Below are positions 27,038 to 36,321 of a stretch of 64,000 bases of DNA, piece after piece (position 1 is the stretch's first letter; each line of letters begins with the position of its first letter). The position numbers and the translations under genes were made by a program. The DNA lies in the NCBI GenBank assembly GCA_965212085.1, contig OZ243042.1, positions 1,798,001 to 1,862,000 of the forward strand. The letters are read 5' to 3'. Source of the DNA: JAHRAW01 sp965212085. Its GTDB lineage: Bacteria; Pseudomonadota; Gammaproteobacteria; Arenicellales; Poriferihabitantaceae. The notes beneath the pieces were generated by a model. The model had not been told where the DNA came from. It saw nothing but the letters and a program-made list of their open reading frames with translations, and ran no database searches.

Positions 27038-28069
27038 TCATTTCCGGAGAGCGAGGATTTGCCGCCAGGTTTTGGCCGGGACGGCGATATAATCTCCGGC
27101 GTTGTTGCGGTGTTCGCGTTCCTTTTCGCCCGGGATTTCCACGCGGGAAAACCCGTCGGCGGAGGGTGAGTTTCGCAGTTCCGACAGCACTTCCTCGGCA
27201 ACGGCCTGAAACGTGCCCGGTTCCCGGTAGCGGGCAGTCTCCATGGTAATCATCAGCCAGTTGGCCTCCGTGGTAACCGGGCCGAGCATGGCTTCGCTGA
27301 TCATTTCCGCCATCACCGCCAGTCCGTACCCCAGCGGACCGCCCTTGGGCAGGATGGTGCCGCCGTCGAAATACGCCCGGGGGTCCCGGGACAGCCGTCC
27401 TTCCTTGTCGAGTAGCACCCCGTCCGGCAACAGCCCGCCGGCGGATTGTGCTGCGTAGATCCAGCCTCCTGCGACCATGCCGGTGGCAAAGTCCAGCACC
27501 ACCGGCCCGCGATCGCCTCCCGGAATGCCCAGGCTCCAGGGATTGGTGGGCAGCATTGCCCGGCGGCCTCCGTAGGGCGCGACCTGCCGCCACTGCCGGC
27601 GACCGCCGCCGCCGACGATAATCATCAGGCAACCGGCATCGGCCGCCGTCTCGGTGAATGCGCCGAGCCGGCCGGTATGACCAAGATTGCGAATCGGCAA
27701 GGCAAAGATACCCCGCTTGTTCACCGCGGAAAGGCTGTGTGCCACCGCCATCAGCATGGCCGGAATACCGATGCCCGCGCCGCCGTCCACCTCGGTAAAG
27801 CCATCGTGTTCGATGATGACCGGTCGGCCTTCGATGCTCATGTAGCCGCTTTGGTACTGTTCGACGTATTGCAGAACCCGCATGACGCCGTGGGATTCCA
27901 CCCCCGAAAGGTTGGCCTCCACCAAATGCCGGGCCACTATTTGCGCGATGTCCCGCGGACAGCCGATGCCAATCAGAATTGCCTCAAGGAGGTCTTCCGC
28001 TTCCTGGCGGGGCACCCGGACACGTTCTTCGAATAACGTGAGTTTGGAGGGAGAGGGGGTGTTGCTCAT
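27038..28069 (-). CDS. Ldh2-family NAD(P)-dependent 2-hydroxyacid dehydrogenase
   Basis: 343 aa malate/L-lactate dehydrogenase type 2 family (which includes ureidoglycolate and sulfolactate dehydrogenases). Signature VEANLSGVESHGVMRVLQYV (~residue 46), the catalytic-His region NLGHTGRLGAF and PTNPWSLGIPGG. It starts 25 bases after the dmdA-like gene. Possible substrates include ureidoglycolate (a hydroxyisourate hydrolase-like gene is nearby) or a hydroxyacid used with the FMN oxidase; undetermined. ATG 28069 chosen by family length; no strong ribosome site is visible. Confidence 0.82.
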   Translation of the reverse strand: MSNTPSPSKLTLFEERVRVPRQEAEDLLEAILIGIGCPRDIAQIVARHLVEANLSGVESHGVMRVLQYVEQYQSGYMSIEGRPVIIEHDGFTEVDGGAGIGIPAMLMAVAHSLSAVNKRGIFALPIRNLGHTGRLGAFTETAADAGCLMIIVGGGGRRQWRQVAPYGGRRAMLPTNPWSLGIPGGDRGPVVLDFATGMVAGGWIYAAQSAGGLLPDGVLLDKEGRLSRDPRAYFDGGTILPKGGPLGYGLAVMAEMISEAMLGPVTTEANWLMITMETARYREPGTFQAVAEEVLSELRNSPSADGFSRVEIPGEKEREHRNNAGDYIAVPAKTWRQILALRK

Positions 28070-28094
28070 GGATGGGGTTGCGGGTTCGGGTGGC

Positions 28095-29225
28095 CTACGC
28101 AAACGGCAATGCGGTCACAAAACCCTGGCGGGCTTTGCCGTCGGCGCTGTGGACCCGCACGGGTTGGCCGGGGTCCCAGAAGTCTTCGGCGATCATTCCC
28201 AGAGCGACGTTGGCGCGCAAGCGCGGCGAATGGATGGCGGAGGTTACCTGGCCCACCGGCGCGCCGTGGCCGTGCGCTTGGACGACCGGCCACGGCGCGG
28301 CGCAGGGCGGGCAGGGGTCGCCGTCGAATACCAGGCCCCGGATCTGTTGCGTGATGCCGTTGGCGGCGATGGATCGCAGGGCCTTGGCGCCGATGCAGTT
28401 GACGGCTTCGTCCAAATCACAGAACGCATCCAGCCCGCATTCCAGCGGGTTGTTCTCGCGGGTCATCTCGTTGCCGTAAGAGAGCAGCCCGCTTTCGATG
28501 CGCTCGATCAGGTTGGGGCAGCCGGGGCGGAGGTTGAACGCTCGTCCCGCTTCCCACAACTTGTCCCAGAGGGCCGGGCCGAGTTGGCCGTCGTTCAGGT
28601 ATATCTCGAAGCCGTCCTGACGCGAATAGCCGGAGCGGGCGATTACCTGCCGGGTTCCCATGAATTCAAACCGCGCAAATTTGAAAAAACCCAGCGCGCG
28701 GATGGCGTCGCCGAAAACCGCGGCCATCAATGTTTCGGCCCGCGGCCCCTGAATGGCCAGCGGCGAGACGTCGGGCTCCTCGACCGCCACCTCCATGGTC
28801 GCCCCCAGCGCGAGGCCCGCGGCCCACAGCAGCACATCCGAGTCGGCGATGGACAACCAGAACCGGTCTTCGGCCAGTTTCAGCAAGATCGGATCGTTGA
28901 TCATGCCGCCGGCCTGATCCACCAGCGGCGCGTACAGGCAATCCCCGACCCTGGCCCGGGAAAGGTTGCGCGGCGTCATCCACTGCACCAGACGCGCGGC
29001 GTCCGCGCCGCGAATCTCCACCTGACGCTGGCAGGACACGTCCCAGATCTGCACGTGCTCGCGCAAATGCCAGTAATCCTCTTCCACGGAGTGTTCGAAC
29101 GCTTTGGGCAGGAGCATGTGATTGACCACCGAAAACCCGCGTACACCGAGGGCTTCGACCTTTTCCGTATAGGGGGTGCGCCGCAGGCGGCGGGACGGGT
29201 TCAGGCCATTGGTTGCCGTGTCCAT
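28095..29225 (-). CDS. DmdA-like GcvT-fold demethylase
   Basis: 376 aa GcvT-fold protein closely resembling dimethylsulfoniopropionate (DMSP) demethylase DmdA. Recognised segments are SRRLRRTPYTEKVEALGV, VNHMLLPKAFE, DYWHLREHVQIWDV, LSIADSDVLLW and CPNLIERIESGLLSYGNEM–TRENNPLECG. DmdA moves an S-methyl group of DMSP to THF, giving methylmercaptopropionate. A DmdB-like CoA ligase is present in the window (48314–49984), but not adjacent. DmdA-like proteins outside the verified clades may use other methyl donors, so substrate is probable rather than shown. Confidence 0.75.
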   Translation of the reverse strand: MDTATNGLNPSRRLRRTPYTEKVEALGVRGFSVVNHMLLPKAFEHSVEEDYWHLREHVQIWDVSCQRQVEIRGADAARLVQWMTPRNLSRARVGDCLYAPLVDQAGGMINDPILLKLAEDRFWLSIADSDVLLWAAGLALGATMEVAVEEPDVSPLAIQGPRAETLMAAVFGDAIRALGFFKFARFEFMGTRQVIARSGYSRQDGFEIYLNDGQLGPALWDKLWEAGRAFNLRPGCPNLIERIESGLLSYGNEMTRENNPLECGLDAFCDLDEAVNCIGAKALRSIAANGITQQIRGLVFDGDPCPPCAAPWPVVQAHGHGAPVGQVTSAIHSPRLRANVALGMIAEDFWDPGQPVRVHSADGKARQGFVTALPFA

Positions 29226-29232
29226 TGGCCGC

Positions 29233-29607
29233 TCAACCCCGGTTTGAACACCACACCGAATAACTGTTGGGCGCCATCATCATGGGAATATGATAAGCGC
29301 CGTCCGGATCGGGCAGGGAAAAACGAAACACCGCCTCGCGCAGAATCCCCGCGCCAACCCCCGCCACTGGCTGCCGGGCGAAATAGTCGGCGACCTGAAA
29401 TACCAGTTCGCAGGTTACTCCGGCGTCCGCCGCATCCAGCGCCACACCCATTTCTATGATTTGGCGCAGACGCCCGCCGCTGTCCGTGGCGGCGTTGAAC
29501 AGCATCGTTCTTTCGCCCGAGGAGTCAACGCGGTACAGCGCAACGCCCACGCCGGCGGCGTGGGTGCCGTTGACCGAATCCAGCACATGGGTTGTCAGCG
29601 TCGCCAC
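29233..29607 (-). CDS. 5-hydroxyisourate hydrolase-like (transthyretin-like) protein without YRGS tail
   Basis: 124 aa. It keeps the N-terminal TTHVLDS motif with the catalytic His, an Arg in GRLRQIIEMG and the second His in YHIPMMMAP. In the enzyme family the chain ends Y-R-G-S, which closes the active site; here the end reads SYSVWCSNRG. The true enzyme turns 5-hydroxyisourate into OHCU in urate breakdown. Loss of the tail could mean a changed substrate, as in transthyretin. The gene is 7 bases upstream of the dmdA-like gene and 18 bases after the ThDP-enzyme gene, all on the minus strand. Confidence 0.75.
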   Translation of the reverse strand: MATLTTHVLDSVNGTHAAGVGVALYRVDSSGERTMLFNAATDSGGRLRQIIEMGVALDAADAGVTCELVFQVADYFARQPVAGVGAGILREAVFRFSLPDPDGAYHIPMMMAPNSYSVWCSNRG

Positions 29608-29625
29608 GGGGATACTCCGGCCGGC

Positions 29626-31365
29626 CTATTCGATGGACGCTTTGTCGCGCTTGTTCGTGGTCGCCAGCACGATGGGGCTGATTACGCCTTTGGTTTTGAC
29701 GTTCAGGCAGGCGGTCTTGCCGCTGGCGAAGGCGCGCTGCAACGCCGGCGCCAGTTGCTCGCGGGTTTCCACCAGTTCGCCGTAACCGCCCAGCCCCTCG
29801 AACAGCGTGTGAAACGGGATGTCGCGAAAATCCGTGGCGAAGTGCCGGGCCTTTTCGAACAGCCGTTCCTGCTGCTGGGAAATGCAGTCGAGCCCGCCGT
29901 TGTTGTCCACCACCACGACGATGGGCCATTTTTCCTGGAAGGCGGCTTCGATGGACAGCCCCCCCGACAGGAAGGCCCCGTCGCCGCTGATCAGCACCAC
30001 TCGGGCATCGGGGTGAGTGTTCTTTGCCGAAAGCGCGAAGGGCACCCCGACCCCGAGCATGCTGAAGGAGCCGGGATGCAGGATTCCGCCGAGTTTCCGG
30101 CCCCGCCAGCCGGCGACGTTGACGGCGATTTCGCTCCAGAAGTGGGTATTGCCACCGTCGAACACCAGCCAGTCCTCCGCCGCCATCGCTTCCTGTACGT
30201 CGAGGGCCAGCTGCAGCGGGTGGATTTTGCCGCCGTTTGCGTCGCCCGCCCGCGCGTCCCGTTGCAGGTCCGCCAGCGTTTTGTCCACCCACTCCGCGCG
30301 TTTTTTCCGGTTGCGTTCGAACCAGTCGGCCCATTTGCCCGGTGCGGCGCGGCCCGTCAACGCATCGAGAAAGGCGCCGGGGTCGGACAGCAGCCGGTGG
30401 TCGGCTGCCCGGTTGAGGGCCAGTTCCTCGTGGGAGCCGTTGACGCAGATCAGCGTCGTGGTGCGCGGAAATAGCGGCGGGTTGCCGAAATTCATCTGGT
30501 TGTCGAGGCGCCCCCCGAGCATGATCACAAGGTCGGCTTCGTGCAGGGCAAATTCCGATGGCGCATACTGATGAATATCCGCCAGCCCAAAACCCGCCGG
30601 GCTCGATTCGCCCAGCAGTTTTTGATGGTAGGGCGCGTTGAAAACCGGGATCGACAGCGTTGCGCCAGCCGCTTCCAGTTTTTTCTCGTTGCCGGACCAC
30701 CACACGCCATGCCCGCCGATCAACAGCGGTCGGTCGGCGGCGAAAATAATATCCAGCAACGGCCCCAGCGCCTCCGGATCCGGCCACGCCCTCGGCGGCG
30801 GCTGCGCGGCGCGCTCAAACGGGCGTTCCTCGCGGCCAACGTCCGCATCGAAGGAGGAGAACATGATGTCCACGGGCAGGCTCAGGTGCACCGGGCCGGG
30901 ATAACCGCCGGTGGCGATCTTCCAGGCGCGGTCGACGAATTCGCCGATTCGCGCGCCGTCGGTGATGCGGATGCTGTGCTTGGTGAGGGGCGCGGCGATG
31001 GCGACGTCGTCTATTTCCTTGAAGCCACCGGAGCCGTCACGCTTGAGAGTGCTCGAACCGGTCACGAAGATTACCGGCGAGCGCTCCCCCCAGGCTTCCA
31101 TCATCGCCGGCACCGCGTTGGCAAATCCTTCCGGCCCCACCAGGCAGACCGCCGGCTTTCGGGTGATGCGGGTGTGGCCGTCCGCCAGGTGCCCGGCGAT
31201 CTGCTCGTGGGGGCAGTTGACCACCGGCAGTCGGCATTCCATGAATCCTTCCAGCGCCGGATTGCAAAACCCGCCGGCGAGGGTGAAAACATGCTCCACG
31301 CCCTTTTCGTACAACGCCCGCGCCAGCAGGTTGCCGCCCCGGATTTTTCGTCTGGTCGTCATCAT
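29626..31365 (-). CDS. Thiamine-diphosphate-dependent enzyme, acetolactate synthase-like
   Basis: 579 aa with three ThDP-enzyme domains: N-terminal PYR domain with the activating Glu in NCPHEQIAGHLADG (~residue 52), a central domain (~195–330), and a C-terminal PP domain with the ThDP/Mg motif GDGAFLSGG...DNNGG (~residues 460–490). Family members include acetolactate synthase, oxalyl-CoA decarboxylase and sulfo- or hydroxy-acid decarboxylases. The neighbouring FMN hydroxyacid oxidase would make a 2-oxoacid, so a 2-oxoacid decarboxylase or ligase role fits. The start overlaps the upstream gene's stop by 4 bases. Confidence 0.83.
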   Translation of the reverse strand: MMTTRRKIRGGNLLARALYEKGVEHVFTLAGGFCNPALEGFMECRLPVVNCPHEQIAGHLADGHTRITRKPAVCLVGPEGFANAVPAMMEAWGERSPVIFVTGSSTLKRDGSGGFKEIDDVAIAAPLTKHSIRITDGARIGEFVDRAWKIATGGYPGPVHLSLPVDIMFSSFDADVGREERPFERAAQPPPRAWPDPEALGPLLDIIFAADRPLLIGGHGVWWSGNEKKLEAAGATLSIPVFNAPYHQKLLGESSPAGFGLADIHQYAPSEFALHEADLVIMLGGRLDNQMNFGNPPLFPRTTTLICVNGSHEELALNRAADHRLLSDPGAFLDALTGRAAPGKWADWFERNRKKRAEWVDKTLADLQRDARAGDANGGKIHPLQLALDVQEAMAAEDWLVFDGGNTHFWSEIAVNVAGWRGRKLGGILHPGSFSMLGVGVPFALSAKNTHPDARVVLISGDGAFLSGGLSIEAAFQEKWPIVVVVDNNGGLDCISQQQERLFEKARHFATDFRDIPFHTLFEGLGGYGELVETREQLAPALQRAFASGKTACLNVKTKGVISPIVLATTNKRDKASIE

Positions 31366-32552
31366 TTCACCGTAAGATGATTCGGTTCGGTTCGCGGCGC
31401 AACCACGGCGTCGCTGATATCACCGACCCGCCCCACGCCGAGTTGCGCCAACACGACGCTGATTTCTTCCGCGAAAATATCGAGCAACGCGCCCAGTCCG
31501 CGTGCGCCGTCGGCACCGATGGCGAACAGCAGCGGGCATCCGACCATGACGAAATCCGCTCCCAGCGCCAGAGCCTTGACCACGTCCTCACCGCTGCGCA
31601 CGCCGCTGTCAAAAATCAACGGATAGTCCGCGCCCACCGCCGCGCGGATACCCGGCAGTATATGGATGGCCGGTGGTGCGCTATCGAGCTGCCGGCCGCC
31701 GTGGTTGGAAACGTACACGGCGTCCGCCCCCGCCTCCTTGATTCGCCGGGCATCCTGCGCCGACGTCACCCCTTTGACGATCAACCTGCCGCGCCATTGC
31801 CCGCGCAACCGGTCAAGGAAGGCCCAGTCCGCCGCCCCGCGCGTGGCGCCCCTGGCAAAGCCTTCCGGTTCGGTAAAATTCATCATGCGCGGCACGCCCC
31901 GAATCAGCGTCTCAATGGACCAGCGGGGATGCATGGCAAAATCCAGAAACTGACCCGGCCCCAGCCGAAACGGCACCCGAAACCCGTTTTTCAAATCGCG
32001 CATACGACGCGCCACCTGCGGCACGTCGGCGGTCAGCACCAGGCGCGTGTATCCCGCCTCTTCGGCGCGTCCGGCCATCCGCAGGGCGGATTCCACCGAA
32101 TCGCCGGCGTACAGTTGAAACCACGCCTGCCCGTCGGACTGCTGGTATAAATCCTCCAGCGTGGTTGATGACGCCGTGGATACGCACAGGGGAATAGTAT
32201 AACGCGCCGCCGCCGCGGCCAGCAGATGATCGGCGCCGGGCCACGTCAGATTGCACATACCCATGGGCGCGATGCCAAAGGGCAACCCCTTCTCTTCGCC
32301 CAGAATGGTTTTGGCGAGAGATCGTTCCCCGACATTGACCAGCACCCGTGGCTGCAACCGGATTCCCGCCAACGCCGCCCGATTGCCCCGCGCCGCAATT
32401 TCACGCCCGGCCGCGCCATCCACAAAATCAAAAATCATGCGCGGCATTCGACTACGCGCCAGGCGGCGGGCGTCTTCGGTGGAGTGGATCCTTTTGCCGG
32501 ATGCGGGCACGGGTGCGGCGGGCCGGCGGTGCGGCGTCTTTGGGGTGGTCAT
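31362..32552 (-). CDS. FMN-dependent alpha-hydroxyacid oxidase/dehydrogenase
   Basis: 396 aa TIM-barrel flavoprotein of the LldD/glycolate oxidase family. Motifs: FDFVDGAAGRE near the N-terminus, FGIAPMGMCNLTWPGAD, and the active-site signature VSNHGGRQLDSAPP containing the catalytic His and Arg. It oxidises an L-2-hydroxyacid to a 2-oxoacid. ATG 32552 is chosen because upstream in-frame starts add an atypical Lys/Arg-rich stretch. It overlaps the downstream ThDP-enzyme gene (ATGA), so the two form a couple. Divergent from mttB2 across 266 bases. Confidence 0.87.
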   Translation of the reverse strand: MTTPKTPHRRPAAPVPASGKRIHSTEDARRLARSRMPRMIFDFVDGAAGREIAARGNRAALAGIRLQPRVLVNVGERSLAKTILGEEKGLPFGIAPMGMCNLTWPGADHLLAAAAARYTIPLCVSTASSTTLEDLYQQSDGQAWFQLYAGDSVESALRMAGRAEEAGYTRLVLTADVPQVARRMRDLKNGFRVPFRLGPGQFLDFAMHPRWSIETLIRGVPRMMNFTEPEGFARGATRGAADWAFLDRLRGQWRGRLIVKGVTSAQDARRIKEAGADAVYVSNHGGRQLDSAPPAIHILPGIRAAVGADYPLIFDSGVRSGEDVVKALALGADFVMVGCPLLFAIGADGARGLGALLDIFAEEISVVLAQLGVGRVGDISDAVVAPRTEPNHLTVK

Positions 32553-32818
32553 ATCAGCCCTGCTTTTTCTCCGGAGAGATCGCTTTTTCGATTCTTTTTT
32601 GATTCGGTGGTATCCAACATATTCTTCGGGCAACCGATGCGTTCATAAACATCGCGGCGATTATAGCCACTGGCGGCGGCAATGACTGTTTTTGTTGCGC
32701 GATAACAGGGCGCCAGCCATAATGCCCCGCCTGTTCAACCTTTGTTGGTTGTTCCCGCGGCCCCGGTCTTTACAGTAAATTAATCACCGGACCGTCAAAA
32801 AAAAATCTCAGAAATTCC

Positions 32819-34381
32819 ATGTCCGAGAGCAAAAATTCCGCCGCTCCCTCCAAAACCCGCCGTGGGCGCAAAGCCCGCAGTGATGCGCGTGCGGCGCGGG
32901 TTGAAAACACGCCGGTTGGAACCGGGTTCAGCGGCGGGCGGTTTGTGCCGTTGTCGGAGCGGGACGTGGTGCAAATTGATGGGGCGGTTCGTCAGATTTT
33001 GCAGACCATCGGTATGGCCGAGGCGCCGGCGGTGGTGGTTGAATCCGTTACCGCCCACGGCGGCAAGGTTGGCGATGACGGCCGCCTGCTGTTTCCCGAA
33101 CCGTTGATCAACGACGCCCTGGCCGGGTTCAGCCGCAATTTCACGCTGCCCGGGCAGGCGCCGGAGCATGACATGCACCTGCGGGGCAAGCGCGTGTACG
33201 TCGGCTCCGGAGGTGCGGCACCGTACGTGGTTGACCTTGAAAGCGGGCGCTACCGCGCATCCACCCTGGGCGATTTGTACGATGCGGCGCGGCTGGTGGA
33301 CGCGCTGGAGAACATACACTTTTTCAGCCGCTCCCTGGTGGCCGGTGACATGCCCGATGAACGCTCCCTCGATCTCAACACCGCTTACACCAGCGTCAAA
33401 GGAACCGCCAAACCGGTGTTCACCAGCGCCGGGGCCGCCGCGCACGTTGAGGAAATCGCGCAGCTGTGTTTCGCCATCGCCGGCTCCGGGGCGGCTTTCG
33501 CGGCGCGCCCGTTTTTGTCGTTCAACGTCAATCACGTAACACCGCCGCTGCGCTATGCGGCGGAAGCCTGCGAGGTCATGGCGGCGGCGGTGCGGCTGGG
33601 GTTTCCGGTGCACGCTAACTCCTTCGGTCAGTTGGGGGCCTCCAGTCCGGTCACCATCGCCGGTTCGGTGGCGCAAAACGTCGCCGAAACCCTGGCGGGG
33701 ATGATCTTCGCATGGACCGTCAACCACGACGCGAAGGTAACCTTCGGTGCGCGCCCCATGATTACCGATTTGCGTACCGGCGCGGTGTCCGGTGGCGGCG
33801 GGGAGCAGGCCGTGCTGATGGCCGCCACCACGCAGATGGCGCAGTACTATGACCTACCCAACACCTCCATCGCCGGGGCCACGGACAGCAAAATCGCCGA
33901 CGCCCAGAGCGGTTTCGAAAAAAGCCTGTCGGTAAGCCTCGCGGCCCAGGCCGGTTCCAACGTGATTACCCAAGCGTGCGGCATGCTGGCGAGTTTGTCC
34001 GGTTGCGCCTTTGAAAGCTACGTCATTGACAATGACATGCTGGGGGGAATTCTGCGCTCCATCAGCCCGCCGGAGGTCAACGCCCAAACCCTGTCGGTGG
34101 AAATGATCGCCGACGTGGTGGCCGGCGAAGGCCATTTCCTCGGCCACGCCGAAACCCTGCGCCGTATGGAGAGCGACTTTCTCTACCCGAATATCGCCGA
34201 CCGCCGCCCCTTTGACGAGTGGGAGGCGGACGGCTCCCGAGACCTCCGCGAGGTGGCCCGGGAGCGAGCGCGGCGGATTCTGGGCGCGCACTTTCCGGCG
34301 CATATCAGCGCTGAGACGGATGCGCGGTTGCGCGCCGCGTTGAACATTCGCCTGCCGAAAACCCGGATGACGCCGCTGTGA
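32819..34381 (+). CDS. MttB-family methyltransferase 2, no pyrrolysine
   Basis: 520 aa. After a basic low-complexity N-terminus (residues 1–35) comes the MttB superfamily barrel: FSGGRFVPLSERDVVQ, YDAARLVDALENIHFFSR, MITDLRTGAVSGGGGEQAVL and TDSKIADAQSGFEK. No in-frame amber codon. It is closer by eye to the copy at 53670 than to that at 14727 (shared YDAARLVD-LE--HFF and SGG-GEQAVLMAA). Overlaps the following reductase gene by four bases (GTGA), so the two are coupled. Methyl donor unknown. Confidence 0.87.
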   Translation: MSESKNSAAPSKTRRGRKARSDARAARVENTPVGTGFSGGRFVPLSERDVVQIDGAVRQILQTIGMAEAPAVVVESVTAHGGKVGDDGRLLFPEPLINDALAGFSRNFTLPGQAPEHDMHLRGKRVYVGSGGAAPYVVDLESGRYRASTLGDLYDAARLVDALENIHFFSRSLVAGDMPDERSLDLNTAYTSVKGTAKPVFTSAGAAAHVEEIAQLCFAIAGSGAAFAARPFLSFNVNHVTPPLRYAAEACEVMAAAVRLGFPVHANSFGQLGASSPVTIAGSVAQNVAETLAGMIFAWTVNHDAKVTFGARPMITDLRTGAVSGGGGEQAVLMAATTQMAQYYDLPNTSIAGATDSKIADAQSGFEKSLSVSLAAQAGSNVITQACGMLASLSGCAFESYVIDNDMLGGILRSISPPEVNAQTLSVEMIADVVAGEGHFLGHAETLRRMESDFLYPNIADRRPFDEWEADGSRDLREVARERARRILGAHFPAHISAETDARLRAALNIRLPKTRMTPL

Positions 34382-35319
34382 AAATCGCGGTCTTCGGCGT
34401 CGGCGCCATGGGCTCGGTGTACGCCGGCCTGCTGGCGGACGCCGGGCACGAGGTCCACGCCGTTGACCCGTGGCAGGCGCACGTTGACGCCATCAACCAA
34501 AACGGCCTGCGGGTGGAAGGCGCCGGCGGCGACCGCATCGTTGCCACCCTGTGTGCCGCCACGACCCCCGCCGGCGCGGCGCAATGCGATCTCTACGTGA
34601 TCGCCACCAAAGCATTCGGAGTCGGCGCGGCGGCCCGCGCCATCGCGCCGCTGATGGGGCCGGACTCCCTCGTGGTGACCATCCAGAACGGCCTTGGCGC
34701 CGGTGAACGCATCGCCGAATATATGCCCGTGGACAACGTGCTGTTGGGGGTGGCGGACGGTTTTGGCGCGTCCATGCGCGGGCCGGGGCACGTGTTCCAT
34801 TCGGCGATGAAACTAATCCGCCTCGGCGAGATGCAGGGCGGCCTGACGGCGCGCCTTGAAAACCTGGTTGGTGTGTGGTGCGGAGCCGGTTTCAGGGCCG
34901 AGGCGTTTGCCGACATCCGGCGGTTGATCTGGGAAAAATACATCTGCAACGTGGCGTTCAGCGCACCCTGCACGGTGTTTGACTGCACCCTGGGAGAGTT
35001 GATGGCGGACGCCGCCGCGTGGCGCATCGCCAAAGGGTGCGCCGCCGAGGCCCATGCCTTGGCGCGCCGCATGGGCGTGGCGTTGTCCTTCGCCGACCCG
35101 GTTGCCTACGTCGCCGAGTTTGGCGCCGCTATGCCCGATGCCAGGCCGTCCATGCTGCTCGACCATCACGCCGGGCGGCCCTCGGAAATTGACGCCATCA
35201 ACGGCATGGCGGTGGAACTCGGGCGCAAACACGGCATCGCTACGCCGTACAACGAAACCCTGAGCGCCATCGTGCGGCGGCGGGAGACGGCCTTTGCCGG
35301 CACATCTGCGGAGGCATGA
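34378..35319 (+). CDS. 2-dehydropantoate 2-reductase family protein
   Basis: 313 aa ApbA/PanE family. NADP-binding IAVFGVGAMGSVYAGLLADAG at the N-terminus, TIQNGLGAGERI in the middle, and a C-terminal helical domain with the catalytic Lys region WEKYICNVAFSAPC. Many bacteria carry several PanE paralogues acting on other 2-oxoacids; translational overlap with an mttB homologue argues for a catabolic rather than pantothenate role. GTG start. Confidence 0.83.
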   Translation: MKIAVFGVGAMGSVYAGLLADAGHEVHAVDPWQAHVDAINQNGLRVEGAGGDRIVATLCAATTPAGAAQCDLYVIATKAFGVGAAARAIAPLMGPDSLVVTIQNGLGAGERIAEYMPVDNVLLGVADGFGASMRGPGHVFHSAMKLIRLGEMQGGLTARLENLVGVWCGAGFRAEAFADIRRLIWEKYICNVAFSAPCTVFDCTLGELMADAAAWRIAKGCAAEAHALARRMGVALSFADPVAYVAEFGAAMPDARPSMLLDHHAGRPSEIDAINGMAVELGRKHGIATPYNETLSAIVRRRETAFAGTSAEA

Positions 35320-35346
35320 CCGAGGCGGTTCCCGGTTTTGCGGCGC

Positions 35347-35967
35347 TCACACCAGTTGCAAGGCTCCGTGGTACATCATTTTCAGTGCCACGTAAAAAAT
35401 CATCGCCAGGCCGACGTAGCCGATCCAGCGGTTTTTTTGCAGCACGTTGGCGATCAGGGCGGCGGCGAAGGTCATGAAGGCGACGGATATCGCCAGCCCG
35501 GCTACCAGCAGCCCGGTGTGTCCGTCGGCGATGCCGGCTACCGCCAGCACGTTGTCCAGGGACATGGAGATGTCGGCGATGACGATCTGCATGATCGAGG
35601 AGGTCATGGACGGGTTTGCGTCTGCGGGTTGTTCCGGTGCGTCGGGGTCGTCGCGTTCCGGGTGGCGCACCGCCGGGGTGTGCGGCGACGGTTCGCGCAA
35701 ATCCGCCCACAGTTTCCAGCAGATCCACAAGAGCAGCAGCCCGCCGGCCAGCATCAGCCCCTTGATCGCCAGCAGTTGTACGGTGAGCACGGCGAACACG
35801 ATGCGCAGTAGCACCGCGACGCCGACCCCGTAGAGGATCACCTTGCGGCGGTGCTCAACGGTGAATTTCGCCGCCACCAGCCCGATGACGATGGCGTTGT
35901 CTCCGGCCAGCACCAGGTCAACAAAAATGATCTGGCCGAGTTTGAAAAATTCGTCGAGGGTTTCCAT
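35347..35967 (-). CDS. TerC/YjbE-family integral membrane protein
   Basis: 206 aa with about seven hydrophobic segments. Conserved acidic residues in membrane helices, FVDLVLAGDNAIVIGL (~residue 16) and IADISMSLDNVLAVAG (~residue 127), are typical of TerC proteins, which are implicated in Mn2+ export and tellurite resistance. A cytoplasmic loop rich in His, Asp and Pro (~90–115) separates the two halves. Monocistronic and convergent with the PanE-like gene. Confidence 0.87.
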   Translation of the reverse strand: METLDEFFKLGQIIFVDLVLAGDNAIVIGLVAAKFTVEHRRKVILYGVGVAVLLRIVFAVLTVQLLAIKGLMLAGGLLLLWICWKLWADLREPSPHTPAVRHPERDDPDAPEQPADANPSMTSSIMQIVIADISMSLDNVLAVAGIADGHTGLLVAGLAISVAFMTFAAALIANVLQKNRWIGYVGLAMIFYVALKMMYHGALQLV

Positions 35968-36062
35968 TATGATTGGTGATTGCTGAAGGTTAGTGGTTTG
36001 TGGCACCCGACACGGAACGGCCGCAACATTTCCGCAGCGAAGGCGCCTTGAATGGGTGGCGT

Positions 36063-36068
36063 ATTATA
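36063..36068 (-). promoter_or_regulatory. -10 element upstream of the TerC gene
   Basis: Read on the minus strand, TATAAT lies about 96 bases before the TerC start. The -35 is weak. The rest of the 354-base gap to csrA (35968–36321) is AT-richer than its surroundings and shows no gene; a TATATT near 36222 could serve csrA. Confidence 0.35.
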
Positions 36069-36321
36069 CCCGTAGCCCGCAGCACAGGAAGCCGCTGGTG
36101 TGGTTCAAACAGATATGAGACATAATGGAGCCATGCCACCGTACAATCCCCGTTAATCAACTACTCGGAGTGCCATAATGTTATGGACCGGTACAAAGGG
36201 TTGTGTTTGAGGCGGAAATTGTATATTTTTACGGCTGGGCATCGGGGTGCCAGGGCGACCAAAAGCCGGCGAATTTGATGTCAAAAAAATCAGCAGTATT
36301 ATTCACACAGGAGCAGAGCAA

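Noticed and set aside
27882..29459. 525-aa frame opposite the dmdA-like gene
   Set aside because: Shadow of a conserved gene; no start signal or domain.
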